A program made the translations under genes and the position numbers. The notes under the pieces are model-generated. The model saw only the letters and a program-made list of their open reading frames with translations, had not been told where the DNA came from and searched no databases. Below are positions 33,801 to 47,249 of a stretch of 64,000 bases of DNA, piece by piece. This stretch comes from Phalacrocorax aristotelis. Lineage: Eukaryota > Chordata > Aves > Suliformes > Phalacrocoracidae. Location: assembly GCF_949628215.1 (NCBI RefSeq), contig NC_134282.1, forward strand, positions 11,096,223-11,160,222. The letters are read 5' to 3'. How positions within the stretch are numbered: position 1 is the first letter of the stretch; each line of letters opens with the position of its first letter.

Positions 33801-36800
33801 ATAACTATATCTGCATAGCAATAATGACAGCTCTCTAAATTACAATCCCTCTATTTATAAGGATGCTTATTTAAGAGATTACAATTATTATTCAAGGTGG
33901 CACAGATCAGATACTGTTCCAAGAAATAAAATGCCACGGTTCCAGTCACGTCTTTCTACTAAGGATTGCACGTAAGCCTAAATGTTACCTGGTATATGAA
34001 AATCAAGAGTGTGTTTAATTATGTAGCTCTCTGCAATACTAATTTCTGACTAAGTATCTGTAGTTTAGACTATAAAATTTAAAACAGCCTTTGCTACACT
34101 GAATGTGTGGTTTCTAATTTTGCTTCAGGGTTTCTCAAACTTTCCCAAATCATTTCCCTATGTAAAGAACATAGGGAAAAACACTTGGCAGCAAAAGGAA
34201 AGGGACAGGTTCGAATAAGAACCAATTTGTAAAGAAAAACTAAATTTCAAAATACCTTTAGTTTGTTTGGTTCTTTGGCTGTTTTTGAATAGCTGGAGAA
34301 ACAAAGCTTTTTGTGGGCCATTGCCAGCCAATGTTGAATGTGAGGATCCCACTCCTGCTTTGGAAGTCAACAATGACCGAGAGCACACAGAAAAGAGGAC
34401 AGCATTTCATTATTTTTCTGGTCCAGCCTTTCCCTTAGAAAAACACATCTCTCTAGAGAGTTCATTTTAACAGTTTGAGAAATTCTGTTCTTGATGCAAG
34501 TCGTGGGGGAAAAGGTAATGGTGTGCACATCTTTAATGAAAATACAGTCTGCCTGTGTGGTTGAATTTAAAGTAACCTTGATTAGTTAAATCTGTTTACC
34601 TCTTGTTGATACTTCCAGAACTGTAAGTCAGAGAAATATCTGAAATAAACCCTGAGTACATCACAAATGTTTTGAGAAGGTTTAGGGGAGATTACTGCTA
34701 AGCTAAAAACTCCGCATATAGGAGAATGTTACTGTGCTCTTCCATAGTAAGTTTTGTAATTCCATGTTGTTTGTTTTGGTTCCAAACTCTGGGGTTAACT
34801 GGCATTTGTTACCAGGGAGTGCTAAAAGAAGTGGCTGGAGCTGTATGTAAGAGTTCTTTTCAGAAATTTGAAAGGAAATTGTACCTAGGACTAAGACCAT
34901 TTAACTACAAATGGAGGAGAGAAGTGGGATAGCCACGATGTCTAATGCTAAGTAGTCATACTAAATGTTAGAGAATTTTCCTTATGTTGGAGATTTTTTT
35001 CTTATGTCATCTTGGCTGATTTGTATATCAGATATTTGCCTTGTAATATTTCTTCTCCATGGTCTCTGACATAGTCCCAAGGACTGACACATGTTTACAG
35101 GATAATAATTTTGAATCTTGAAAAGGAGGATAGAAGAAAAATTTGGCTTCTATTTGTTTGGTTGGTTTTTTTATTCATAAAGGCAATACCCTTTATGGAG
35201 AAAATCTGAGTAATTTCATGCAGCACTACAGTTTAGCTCATATCCAGGAGCAAATAGATTTAAATAGTCTCTTAAATAATTAATAATTTAAGAAACTAAA
35301 CATTTCTTCAGTAAGAATTAAATAATATCTTAAAATGAATGAAGTAATCTCTTGAAACTGCCTTTTCTTACAAGCCACCTATAAAATGACGAGCATAAAA
35401 TAGTTCAGGAACTAGATTATAGGGTTAGGAATTATCTAGTTCTGGAGTCCACTTTGATTTTCCTTTATTATATGCACTTTCCATTTAATCAGCACATGTA
35501 ACTTTCTTCTAGAGAACTTTGTGCTGTTTTCGTTAAATAGTTGTTAGGGGATTTTTTTCAGTATCTACAGAAGACTTTGTATGCAAATAACATTACTGTG
35601 GTATTTACAGTAATACATTCTGGACAACAGGAATTCCACGATATCTTCCAGTTTGCAATATGCCTAAACACTGTTTGTTACCTTTGGTTTTTAAGCTGTT
35701 TTCAGCCTATTCTGTAAATATCTGAAGTGATGAACAGGAAAAATTACTTCTAATATAAAACATACTATGAGTTCAAGCCTTCACCTCATTTCCTCAAGCC
35801 AGCAAATCCACAAAGGAGTAATAATTCTCATAAATTCACTTTAGTGGCAGTATTTCCACACTTGCTCCTGCTTCTTGGTATTTTTCTGGTGAAAACTGAC
35901 ATTTCCGATGCAATTCAAGAGTAAAATGTGTGGATGTGAACACTACCACTGATTGCAAAATAGAAGTCATGATAGATATAAAAGAAAGACGGATCCTACA
36001 AGTCTTGGAGAACAATCAAAGCTGTAAAGAAGAAAAGTGGATATTCATTAATGTCTCCTTCTCCTTTTTACCTTCTCTTGTCCAAATGTACTCTACAGCA
36101 ACATGAAAAGATATTTGCAGTTTAAGTAATAAATAATGACCGGTATTGGTCAGGCACCAGCCACTGCTGTCTTTCCATGTGTCTTGAAGCACAGGATGGC
36201 TGAACTTTTCTGCAGGTGAAGTGACATCCATGTAACATGCTTTGAATCTGTCTTTTCAACTGAATTTTCTTCCTTACTCAGTTTTGTGATCTTGGGGCCA
36301 GCCACTCGCAGAGCAACTCTACCCCAGATTAGAGTACTGATAGAATTATGACTCATCTAGAGATTTTCCAAATATCAAACCTGGTTCCAAGCACTTGGCC
36401 ACTAATGCTTTACTTAATTTCTTAAAAATGCCAAAAATGGGAAGATTGGCATTCTAACTTCAGAAACTGTTGGAGCAAAGCACAAGTGGCAAGTTGAAAG
36501 AAAATGTGTTGAATTAGGGATGCTAATCTTGGAATAAAAACTATCCCAAGATTTAAAGGGTACAGTGACTCTCACTTTGTTTTGCATTTGTGTTAATATT
36601 TACAACTAAGTTAACATAAATTAATTCCTGTTGATAAAGCATCTCACCTTTCATTAAAGTTTCCTGATTTAAAAAAAAATAAATAAAAATATCTTGATGT
36701 GTGACGGACAAGGTGTATAGTCAGGTTGAATGTAAACATGAGCAAATCAAAGGCAGTTTATCAAAACTAAACTCTGTCAGACAGAGTTGAAGTTTGTATA

Positions 36801-39800
36801 ATCCAAATGGTCACATTTGAATTTCAGTCCCATGTATTTTAAATATTTTTGCATCATAGTCAAAAACTCAGATCATGTAATTTGTTGTCCCTGGTATATG
36901 AATTCTGTGTCTTTTTTTTTTTTTAATTTCTTGCAGTTGCCTTTAAACTTTGTTTATGTGCAATTCAAAATATGATCTTCATCGTTAGTCACAGCTTGTA
37001 GAAAAATTTTTATTGATGGTTCTGTGTGAGATTCTCTGTATTGAAAAAGGCTTGTGTTTTGAAAGAGAGTATGGGTAGGATTTTTTAAAATGCCACTGAT
37101 TGTAAAAACAATTTTCTGATTGTCAGTGAGGACTTGAATACTGACTTTCAACAGGTACAGATTTAGCTCGACAAGGACTTTCTAAAACTAACTTATGTAA
37201 CAGATCATTACTGTGTCCTTGGATTATTACTTGTGTTTGTTTCTGAACAACATATGTAAATGTAGCCCATGATCCCTATGCTACTAGAATTTGGGAGTGT
37301 TACCTTATAGTGGAGGGAGAAGGGTAAACCGAAAGCAAGCGATGAGCATTTTGGAATGGGGTCTATCTGAAAAGCGTTTTTTAATTTAAAATCTGACTAT
37401 AGTATTTCTCTCTTCATTTACTATGCTTGTACGAACAGTGTGACACCATCACTGCAACAGGCTCGTGTCTGTCCTCCCAATATGTTACCTGAAGATGGAA
37501 CTAATCTTTACTCTGCTCGTGGCATTTTGTCGTTTATCCAGTCTTCCACTCGTAGGGCTTACCAGCAGGTCTTGGATGTGCTGGATGAAAACCGCAGGTG
37601 ATTGGTTGTCACTGATTCTGCCAGCTTTTGCTGCTTTTTTTTTTTTTTTCTTTTCTCCTTTTTAGTGGAGTTTGGTTTCTGTTTACAAAATAATGAGATG
37701 AAATTATTTGCTTTTGCTTTCCTTTGCTTTCACTATTCATAAGCAATTTAATTGTCCAAAATTTCACATTTCAAAATGCTTCTGTTTTGGTCAAATATAG
37801 CATTGTTTTGGTTTCCTTCCAAATAAAAATCAAAATAGGAAGTGTTAGTCTGTGACTGCAAAGGATTTTGCTGTTCCCAGATTGTCAGTGTTCTCTGCAA
37901 TTAATACTTGACCCTGAGCCTGCAAATTTATTAGCCTTGTCTTCTGCTTTTCTGTTGGTGAGCAATGGTGGAAATCAATAAGATTGGGTTGATGTTGTCA
38001 TAAATCATTAAAACAAATGTGCAGAAACAGGGTAGAATATTATGCAGGGCATTGCAGACACTGTTTCTGATAACAAATTGAGACTTTAGTCTGTTTCGGT
38101 TTATTCTGGGAATAGTTATCTCTGGTTGATACCTGACTGCTGGCGACCACTTTTCTGGATGCTCAGAGCAAGAAAGGCAATGTATACCGAGAAGCTGGTT
38201 GCTCCTCTGTTTCTGTCTCTGTTGCTGTCTCTGTTTTTATGGATAAACTGACAATTTGAGAGGTGAAGAGCCAACACAAGCCTCGTGGCAATTGGTCACC
38301 ATTCCTGGAGGTATTTAAAAGACGTGTAGACAAGGTGCATAGGGACGTGGTTTAGTGGTGGGCTTGGCAGTGTTGTTTACAGTTGGACTCAATGATCTTA
38401 AGGGTCTTTTCTAACCTAAATGATTCTATGATTTCCATTTTCTTCAGTGGAGTTTTCCCTAGTTGATATATCCTTGGACTGTTTTGGTTTGGCACTTCTA
38501 AGCATTACAAGAATGGCACGTTGAATGCTACAGAAACATTTATAAAGACTAGTAATGGCAAGGTTAATTTACCGAAAGTAATTCTCATTTCAATAGTATG
38601 CTAGCACAGAGGTTCAGGTAAAAATTACACACAGTTAGACTCTAGTCTAGGCTAGCTGAGACCTCTAGGGCTTGCCAAGAGGTTGAATTAGAGGAGAGAG
38701 CTGGCAAGAACATTGTGAGGAACTGCTCATTCCTCCTGCAGCACTTCAGTGTGGCCTGTGCTAGGAAGTTATTTGAAATTTGCCATCTGCCTCTGGTTGC
38801 TAATATCCCAGCAGCACTCCTAATATTTTGCAACATGAAGTTAAATTATTTGCTTTCTAGTTGTTTTGGTAATAACATCTGACTATCAATCCAATCTTAT
38901 TGCGAATATCTGTGTGTTTGCAGTTACTTTTCAAACTGGCACCTCCTGTAGCTCACCATGTTTGCTGACCTGACAGTATATAAATGCCCATATTAATATT
39001 CCTGAATCATATAGAAGCCCAGTCTTGCTGGCCTTTATGTTCTTATCCTGGGACTTAAAAATGTTGGATGCCTGACTCTGAAATTTCAGGCTGTAGCTGT
39101 TAACATTTTGGTGCCTGTCAACATTTGGACAGCAATACCTTTTTTCCTTGTCAATATTAAAGTTTAGACAGAATTACAAGTCTGTTTTGTTTTACAAAAT
39201 TAAAGCTCCCAGATAAGGAGGGATTCTACTGTCTGTGAATAATAGCACTTACAGATGCTGTGCTCAGAGTCCTTGTTAAAATATAAACTGAAATTCTAGC
39301 CCTTTCCCTAGCCTGCAGTGAAGCTAACAGGTTTTATTCCTGGCTTCCATTAGGCATGTTCTTGCCCATGTTTTCTTGGATTCTGGAAAACATACATGTG
39401 TGCATACATACACTTTCTACTTACTTCAATTATCAGAATTTCTAGGGTTCTGAATACTTCAAAAGCTGCATTAGTCTTCCTGGTTTGGATTAATTCTTGA
39501 GGGGTTCTTACTAACCTTCCTAGAAGAAATGGGAAACCTGTTTATAGTCACCTATGAAAAAATAGGTGCCAAAAAAATTAACTTCTCAATAAGGTGAAAG
39601 TGTATTCTTTGTGGTTGGGTGTTTAGATACCCACCATTACTCTACAGCTGGCGTAGGAATGTGAAATTTGGATGATCCACTTGCATGGTTGCAAAATATT
39701 GTTCATTTTAAATTGCTCCAAACCTGCAGTCTGTTCTTTTGCTCGGTGTAATGTGCTTTCTATCTCAAAACCTTATATATTTTAACATTTAATGCTTAAT

Positions 39801-42800
39801 ACTAGAAGAGATCTTTTAAAATGAACAAGCTCTGACTATGTGTTACTCACTGGAAATATTTTAAACTTGTTTCATGGCTTGCTTTTCTTTTTTTCCCAAA
39901 TATTTTCCAATCCACTAAAAGTGCTGACTTCAGGTGCTGATTGTACTGCTGCAGGTCATGAATTATGCCTAGTTTAGCTGGCACTGCTCGCATAATAGGT
40001 TATTTAAATGGGCACAATTTAATGATCACTGTTTACACTATCTGTTTACTCTTGCATTTCCTTCAGCTTGGACAAGGACAGTAGGTCAGTTTTGTTTTCC
40101 AGTTCTAACCATTTTTGTTTCAATTTCTATTGAATGACTATAGGGCCTATACCTAGTGTCTTTTAGAGACTGAACTTTTATGCTGTAGGCAACAAAAAAA
40201 AACCACCCCAAAACGCAAACCCTTTACATTTAAAGATACTTTAGCGATGTCTTAAATGCAAGGAAAAAGGCTATTTCCTATCTGAATAGAGTTTTGTTGA
40301 AATCTGTACTTTATCAGAACTATTTTTCAACTCTTGGATCAATATCTTTTAATTTAGGATGAAAAAAAACTATGGAAATTTATTACTATTCACTTTCTTC
40401 AGGATAGCCCTTTCTAAAAAGCCGCTATCCTTCTTAAATGCCGAACTTCACCCACATAATCATATCCTGAGGTGTTATAACTTTTTATATTGAGCAAGTT
40501 TAATGGTAGAAATAAAATGGGATGTGACTTAAAAGCATTGAAGAGGGCTACATAGGACTTTGGATTGGGGTAATATAATTCAGAAGAAAATGCAGTGGGT
40601 CTGCAAATGTGAAGGAGCCTGGGAAAACCAGTAGCCTATTGCTTTATTGAAGTAACCACTTCTAGCACCAAGACAAGCGAGGAGAGCAGTTTCAGCCCAT
40701 CACTGATTCTTCAATTCAGCAATTCTTTCTGTACTTTAGAAGCTGAGCTTCTCACTTAGTTCATGTCCAGAACATGTCTGTAATGTCCTAGTGCCTATTC
40801 TTATGGCCTTTCTGAGATTTCTGGAGGTGTTTTAAAGTACAGTGAGAGGTGAACACAGTTGATACCTCTGCTGAACAAAGAGAACGTGCTGGCCTCAGTC
40901 CCCTGCGTGAATGCACAGAAGCAATGGAAGTTGGACCCAGTTACCTGGATTGTCCACACCTTGTTTTCCTCCCAGACCACGTGTTTATGATTGCATCATT
41001 ACTGTGGTATTTCCATTGCATGCTCTGCTCTAAGCAGAGGAAGACAGACCAGATTCATTTGGTCACTGCCTGATCACCTGTTTTCCCACTGTTACTAAAT
41101 TGTATTACTCTGCATTCCCTTCATGTTTCAGGCTTCCGCTATATTTGCAGTGAAATAGTTAAGTGTTGAGCTTATATGACCTCAGAGTTATGGCTTCTTC
41201 TGATCATGTGTTAATATTTAGGATGGAATTGACGGAAGTAGCCAGAAAATTCAAAGTTTTAATGTACTCTTACTCAGTTTTTTAATGAAGGCCATGTATT
41301 TAATAGCTTGATGATATTATACTTGTGCATTCTGTATTTACCAAAAACTTGCTGATTTGGGGGTAAGGTGTTCTCAGTTATGAGGCCACTTTGATCTATA
41401 TAATGAATTCTTTTGTGGATATATAAAACCAAGCAAGTAAAAAGTGTGGGAGAGGCACAGGAATATTCTGGTGATCCTTTTGGGCCTATGTGTAAAGAAA
41501 TAAAATGTCAACTGCAAAGAAAAGGAAGAAGTTGTGCAGCTTCTTAACAGCCTGGCTGTGCTGGGAAATGGGATTGAAGGCTTGTCTTTAGTTTAGATTA
41601 AATTCCTGATTTACACAGATCCCAGAGTGCTCTAGTTCTGTTTCTTGCTGTAGCCCTCAGCTACTTCCAAGCCCATGGCTTTCCTTGGAAGGGTAGGGTG
41701 AATTAGCTAGTATTGATTAGTTCTACAACAGCTGTAAAACTTTGTTTGCCACAAAATACCACAGAGGCCAAGAGTTTAGAGAGCATTTGAGACCTATCGT
41801 TCTCATTACACAAAATCCAAATGTTGTTGTCCCGTGTCAGACAGTATGGGAAATGCCTGCTGGATACTGACAAGCTGGTGTCACATATCTGCTAGTTAAT
41901 TACAGGTGACTTTTATTCGCAGAGAAGTTCTGTGACCTGTTCCATAGCTGCTGTTTGCTGAATTTCTTATGCTTTCTCAAAGTATTTAGTTCTAGCATCT
42001 GTCACACAAGACTTTAGACTAGATGAATTATTACTCTGATTAAAAAATAGGAATACCTTTTTTCATAACTTTCTGCAAGGCCTCATGCATTTAGGTAAGA
42101 ATATTCTTTTATTGTATGTATTGGGAATGGGAATTTCTGCTTTGTAAAACACATCATGCTGGCTTATTTCATGTGCTAGATGGAAAAACATTGTGGTATG
42201 CACTTATGGTGCTGATTAGAGTAGGACCTAATCCCACTAAGTATTGTATTGGGTTGCAGAGTTTGCTAAGGCTCCTAGATCCTGATTCTTTTAAAGGAAA
42301 TGAGTGGTTGTGATATTTTTGCATGGTTCTTGCTCGTTTGTAGGCCAGGCTACAGCATTCTCCCAGCCACCTCAGCACCAAGCCTCTGCCTCCTACATGT
42401 ACCTGCTGTAAGGATCTTTACACCTAGATTCTCTAGCCTCTCTAGGAATTTTATAGCTTGGAGTATACAGGGGTTAAATGTGTGGTACAAGTACCTCCTC
42501 TTGGCATGGGGAAAATGGAAGGAATTGAAAAAAGTTTTCAGTCTCTTGAACAGTTTGTTACACGTCATAGATGTGGAACACTAATGCCTCATTACCAGAG
42601 GGACTGAAAAGACACAGTACCGGCTTTGTCAGAAGATCTGCTGGTATTCGTGTCTTCTGCAGATTGGGACACAGTAACTTCTAATTGCGAAGTTAATGTA
42701 TATAATACAGTTGCAGCAACTTTAAAAGTTCTACCTTTTCTTCTCTGCCTACAAAGAAAATGAAAAGAAATTGAAAGAGCAACACTTATGTTCATACCAT

Positions 42801-45800
42801 CTACTTGAAGCTTTTAGTCACGTCTTCCTGGAGAGATCTGCTTCTTTTTGGACTATTTTTGGTCCTTAGGCTACTCCCCGAGGTTTTCTGTATTACATCT
42901 AGTATAGATGAATAAAGAAAAGACAAATCTCCCCTTTCCCTAGAGGGAGGACAGGATGATTAAAAAGGATTTTATAAGTGTGTATAGACACATTTTTTTT
43001 TTTTTTTTTCCATTGTACTTGGGTGGGGTTTTGACTTTTGGGAGCAATTTTTAAAAAAAAAAACCTGAAGTTTCGCATGGCTATTTTATAAAAAATAAGG
43101 CTGACAACCTCCTCCCAAATCTCTGTTCCAACAGTTTGTCTTCCATAAATGAGTTTATAGCATAGAAAGCTTACCTAGATGTCTTAGCTGCATAAACATT
43201 CAGTGTTGATTAAATTTGAATGAGAAATATGAAAGTGCAATTTACAACAAAATAAATAGATACTATATTGTAATGAAACATTGTACAATGTAACTGAAAG
43301 TATTTTGATGTTCCTTTCTTCTGTGTGTTTTACCTCTTATCTCTGTCATTTCCTGTTTCTGTCTTGTTCTTTCTATCTACAAATCCTGCTGTAGGCCAGT
43401 GTTACGTGGTGGGTCAGCTGCTACCACTTCCTCTAACCCTCATCATGACAACACCAGGTAAAGAGTGGGTTTTTTTGTTAGTCATGATCCACTAATTTAG
43501 ATTCTAAAATTCAGACTTCTATTTCCTTATTTCTAGTGTCCTTACTTTAAAACACAATACTTGTTTCTATCCTCCCTCTCAGCTCTTGAGATATTTCAGG
43601 CCTTTGTTCGTTACCCATCCAAGTCACCTGCAAAGACCTCACTTGTCTAATAGATACAACGTGCTACAGAATTCTGACTCAAAGTAATGTGTGAGGGGAG
43701 GCTCTTAAATTACATTAGCAGTGTCCTTCACGTATTTTCTATTTAGTAGTGAGTTTTATATTTTTATTGCTAGAAAATTTGGCCTTGCATCACCTTAGTT
43801 TTTCCAGGTGTTCTCAGTAACATGCCTGTGGTTGTTAGTTGTGGCTGGATGCCCTTTCACTGCCATTATCTTGGCAGACTGACGACGTTCCAGTGAAGCT
43901 GGATACAAGATTCGCACGTAATCTCATGGTCAGGATGAAGGAAAAAAATAGTTCCTTCCATATCTGTTGTTCCCATTGGCCACTACACCTCTGTTTTCAT
44001 CAAAATGGAGATTACATTTGTGCTTAGTAGACACTGGATTCAAGCAGGTGATTCTTCTCTAAATCAGGAATTCAGTTTTTGTAACGGTCCAAGAGATTGT
44101 GTCAAGGGATTTCTTGCCGATAACCTCCTTGATTTAATATATGGAATGGTTTGGAAGTTGGTAGAGTGGCAGTGACATACTGTGACTTCATATTAAATTT
44201 ATGTGACCTGGGAGGGAGGTGTGCCCATCTCACCGAAATGATGACCCTCTGCTTTTCCCAAGAGATGGTGAGGGACAACTATGCTGCGGATCTGGTGGGG
44301 TTTTCTAATTTTTTTTTACCACCTACTACAAATTTTAAAAAATGGCTACAAAAACCCCCTCCCTGGAAATCTCTTTGGCTTTCAGAGGACCTGTAGCAGT
44401 AAGGAAAACGTGATATTTTTTTGTGTGTGTATGCAAAGCTTCAGACTTCTTTTTAACAGTAGAAATGTTCTAACTGTTTTATAATTAACAGGTTTATTTC
44501 AGAATAACTGCTGAGTTAGCAATGTGAGCTTCACAGTACTGTGGAAATTAAAAAAAAAAGCCAAACAACAAACCAACCCAACAGTTTGTCTTTTAATATT
44601 GCCCAAACTGTAGTAAATAGCATAAATTACAGTGAAGCGAATGTTTGAAGTCTCCTTAGAATAAAAAATGAATAGCCTTAATGAGAAAATCTTCCAAAAA
44701 AAGAAGTTGCACAAACTTTTCTTTTTTCATCCCATACTGTGTTTTAAAACAGCTATGGCTCTGTTGACAGACAATTGCTTATTTGACTATTCCCTTACTA
44801 AAAGCTGTTTTTATCCTAATCTCACCTGGAGAAGGCTTCCCTCTCCCTGTATACCCTTCAACCCAAAAACCACACAGATCAAAATGTAATTAACTTCCTG
44901 TCTTGTATACAGTGTTGTTTAAGGATCTCACTGAAGTTCAGACTAATGCAACTCTCATCTACAAACAGCAATTCTTATTTAGAAACAACATATTAATGAA
45001 AAATGATACTGGGAAACTTTTGAGAGGTTGTCTGTTGGGGTTGGGGGGAATCTTGCCTGAGCTGAGGGCGTTCTATAGATGTTTGCTGGAAGCAGTGAAA
45101 GAGCATGCAGTGCAGAAGTAGTATCTGCACTTCAGTGCAGTCTGCAAGCTTCAGGAATTCTACTTGTATTCGACCATTAACTGTCATTAAATGCTAAACA
45201 TTCTTTTAGGTGTATTTTGTTGTGGATTTGGTAGCCTTCATGTTATTTTGTTCCATTTCCTAAGCTGTTTCCAGCAGTTGTTCATATGTCCTAATGAGAA
45301 AGCAAGTCAAAGGGAACTAATACTGGAAACTGAGGTTTTAAGATGGGGTTTGAGAAACTCAGTGGTAGGTGCAGCATCAGGAACTACTTTTACCTGTTAG
45401 TTGTTGGAAAAGTATCTGGTTAAAAGGTAGCATTTGGATGATGAAAACACATTCTTTACGTAGACTTTCTGCCACTTCCCAACTGGTAATAAACGTGCTG
45501 TATTTAATTAACTGCCCTGGAGTTAGAACAATGCTTTCTCGGAATTGCTACATTAAGAAAACTGAGAGGTGCTCTGGGAACAAACTTTCTAAGGCATGCC
45601 AAGTTCAGCAAGCAGTGACCCCACACTAGACTCTATTTGCAAGGTTCTCTGCTACAATACTGAGATTAATGTGACTGAGATCATTAATCTCAGTAGGTGT
45701 CCACTCGGGGTGTTTAAGTAGGTACCCGAGCGTAAGACACCCAATTCTTTCCAAGTCTTCATTTGGTTGTTTCTAATCTGTTGCCAGGTCTCTTGCAACT

Positions 45801-46726
45801 TTGGCATTTTAGCTCAGGCAATTTTCAGGTTTCATTAATCAGTTACATAACTGGAAACAGTCTTTTGAGAGACCAAGTGACAGCAAGAAGTCTGTCTGCA
45901 TGGAGCCTCTTCAAAAATATTTCAGCGTGGAGAGCAATAAACCCAGATTCAATCAAGCACTTGCCCACTTCATATGTGTTCATGCTTTACTTAGTTAGGA
46001 TCCTATTGAAATAGACAACTCTGTAAAAGCTGGGAAAAAAGTTTTATAATTCTTCTCTCCGTCACCACCAACAAATACATCTACTAGAATGTTGATAAAA
46101 TATGGCACTTGCTATCTTTGCATGGATGAGACAGCTAAGCTATCTCCCTTATTTGATAGATATGGTCTTTCCACCTTGGATACTATGCTTGAAGGAACAC
46201 CAGATGACATGACAGTTGTAGATGCTGCCTCCTTAAGAAGACAGGTATGTAAAGCGCATTAATTGATCATATTAAGAAAAAGCTTAGTTGTAAAGTGGGG
46301 GAAACAGGTTTTCTGTGTGGCTGCAAAGCTATCCATAACAGATATGATGAGAGATCCCCTCTGAACCCCTGCCAGACTGCCCTCACGTATCCTGTGTTCT
46401 TTGGGAATCCGGAGAGTCCGACCCCATTTCTGTTTCTACTTATTAGGGACAGCAAGATCTGATCACTAGCAACTGAAGATAGAAAGCCAAATTATCAAGT
46501 GTTTAAAATCCATTTATCTGAGATACTAATTTTACATGGCTTAGAAAGTCTGGCAACTTTTAATGAAATATTAAAAGCCTTTATTTATTTTTAGATAATC
46601 AAACTTAATCGCCGTCTACAGCTTCTGGAAGAAGAAAACAAAGAACGTGCTAAAAGGGAAATGATCATGTATTCAATTACTGTAGCTTTCTGGCTACTCA
46701 ACAGCTGGCTTTGGTTTCGGCGCTAG
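27617..46726 (+). CDS. MFF: MFF, mitochondrial fission factor (8 coding exons)
   Basis: MFF is a tail-anchored protein of the mitochondrial and peroxisomal outer membrane that recruits the GTPase DRP1 for fission. Exons are 27617-27834 (ATG at 27618), 28751-28923, 29802-29890, 33897-33971 (cassette), 37439-37597, 43395-43457, 46160-46244 and 46595-46726. With all exons the product is 330 residues, against about 342 for the longest human form. The N-terminus MSGAAFPSPAAEMAEIN leads into the DRP1-binding region (LQYEMEYTEGISQRMRVPEK). Two AMPK-site motifs (RERSMSENA and LARNDS) follow, then a coiled coil (IKLNRRLQLLEEENKERAKR) and a tail anchor, SITVAFWLLNSWLWF, ending RR. The 75-nt and 63-nt exons are in frame when skipped. 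Upstream coding exons known in some mammalian isoforms were not found. The second intron appears to use a GC donor. Confidence 0.96.
28751..28923 (+). CDS. MFF: MFF coding exon 2
   Basis: The acceptor is GTTCTTGCAG. The exon encodes NSEDIPFSRPPDLDLLQSTP, then FKPLALKTPPRV and RPLDFLDLEKPP, ending QNEE. The frame requires the exon to stop after GAG at 28923, where the intron begins GCTAGT rather than GT. Confidence 0.9.
29068..29181. repeat. perfect 21-bp inverted repeat around a 72-bp centre
   Basis: The left arm is 29068-29088 and the right arm 29161-29181. They are exact reverse complements (arm core GTAGTTCTAATTATGACTTT). The unit of 114 bp lies in MFF intron 2, about 145 bp after the GC donor. 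It looks like a short terminal-inverted-repeat element or a strong RNA hairpin. No family was recognised. Confidence 0.85.
29802..29890 (+). CDS. MFF: MFF coding exon 3 with AMPK-site motifs
   Basis: The acceptor is TGTATGCAG. The exon encodes VRSVGRLKRERSMSENATRQ and then NGQLARNDS. The serines in RSMSEN and RNDS correspond to the AMPK sites known in human MFF (Ser155 and Ser172). The donor is CCAT|GTGAGT. Confidence 0.95.
33897..33971 (+). CDS. MFF: MFF cassette exon 4 (75 nt)
   Basis: The frame reads WHRSDTVPRNKMPRFQSRLS and then TKDCT across the junction. This aligns with the 25-residue alternative segment of human MFF that starts WHRSDSAPRNKISRFQ. The acceptor is TTATTCAAG with a poor pyrimidine tract and the donor is GCAC|GTAAGC. 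A 75-nt length lets exons 3 and 5 join in frame without it. The weak acceptor fits alternative use. Confidence 0.85.
37439..37597 (+). CDS. MFF: MFF coding exon 5
   Basis: The exon encodes VTPSLQQARVCPPNMLPEDG, then YSARGILSFIQSSTRRAYQQ and VLDVLDENR. The acceptor is GTACGAACAG and the donor CGCAG|GTGATT. Its first base completes either Thr (after the cassette) or Ile (after exon 3). Confidence 0.95.
38300..38435 (+). mobile_element. CR1 LINE 3' fragment
   Basis: The sequence reads TCCTGGAGGTATTTAAAAGA, CGTGTAGACAAGGTGCATAG and GACGTGGTTTAGTGGTGGGC, ending TCTAACCTAAATGATTCTAT and GATT. This is a sense-oriented CR1 3' end with its ATTCTATGA-type terminal repeat, in MFF intron 5. Confidence 0.92.
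43395..43457 (+). CDS. MFF: MFF coding exon 6 (63 nt, probably alternative)
   Basis: The acceptor is TGCTGTAG. The exon encodes PVLRGGSAATTSSNPHHDN and ends with TR across the junction; the donor is CCAG|GTAAAG. The corresponding mammalian segment is alternatively included, and 63 nt keeps the frame. Confidence 0.93.
46160..46244 (+). CDS. MFF: MFF coding exon 7
   Basis: The acceptor is TTTGATAG. The exon encodes YGLSTLDTMLEGTPDDMTVV and then DAASLRRQ, with the consensus donor ACAG|GTATGT. Confidence 0.95.
46595..46726 (+). CDS. MFF: MFF last coding exon, coiled coil and tail anchor
   Basis: The acceptor is TATTTTTAG. The exon encodes IIKLNRRLQLLEEENKERAK, then the membrane anchor SITVAFWLLNSWLWFRR and a TAG stop at 46724-46726. 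Confidence 0.96.
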   Translation: MIKLNRRLQLLEEENKERAKREMIMYSITVAFWLLNSWLWFRR

Positions 46727-47249
46727 ATGAGCTCTTGGAAGGATTTAATAGTTGAAAATACAAACAATTTGCAAAATTCTTTGTTTCTGTTTCTGAATTA
46801 TATGCTGTTTTATAATTCATACACTGGAAACTTCCACCACAGATAAAGGCTATAGAATTGCAGTGTTAAAAGGACACCTGTTGTTCAGTTATAATGTATT
46901 TAATAATTTGTATTGCAAATACTTGCAGTATCCTCTTTTGCATGCTTCGATGTAAATATGGATCGACTGATACGAAGTTTGCTTCATGTAATGTAAAGAC
47001 AGTGATTACAGGAATAACCACTGGATGTTTTGTTGTGGTGGGAAGAGAACAAATGGAATGGGTTTGGAAAAAATATAAAAACAAAGGAATAAAAAGTAGT
47101 TTTTATTGTTCTGTTGTTAGATGCAATTAAACATGATTGCACTAGTTTTCCTTTAGTCTGAGTAGTTTGAAGTGTGCCATATTCAAGGAGTGTGTCCTGT
47201 CTCATGAGTATGTTCCTTGTTTAAGCACATGTTCAGGTCAAATAATAAA
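46727..47249 (+). other. MFF: MFF 3' UTR
   Basis: A non-coding, AT-rich stretch follows the stop. AATAAA hexamers lie at 47088-47093 and 47244-47249, and another at 47410-47415, so alternative 3' ends are likely. Confidence 0.65.
47244..47249 (+). promoter_or_regulatory. MFF: candidate poly(A) signal for MFF
   Basis: An AATAAA is followed within 40 bases by GT-rich sequence near 47282-47298. The upstream copy at 47088-47093 is an alternative. Confidence 0.5.
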
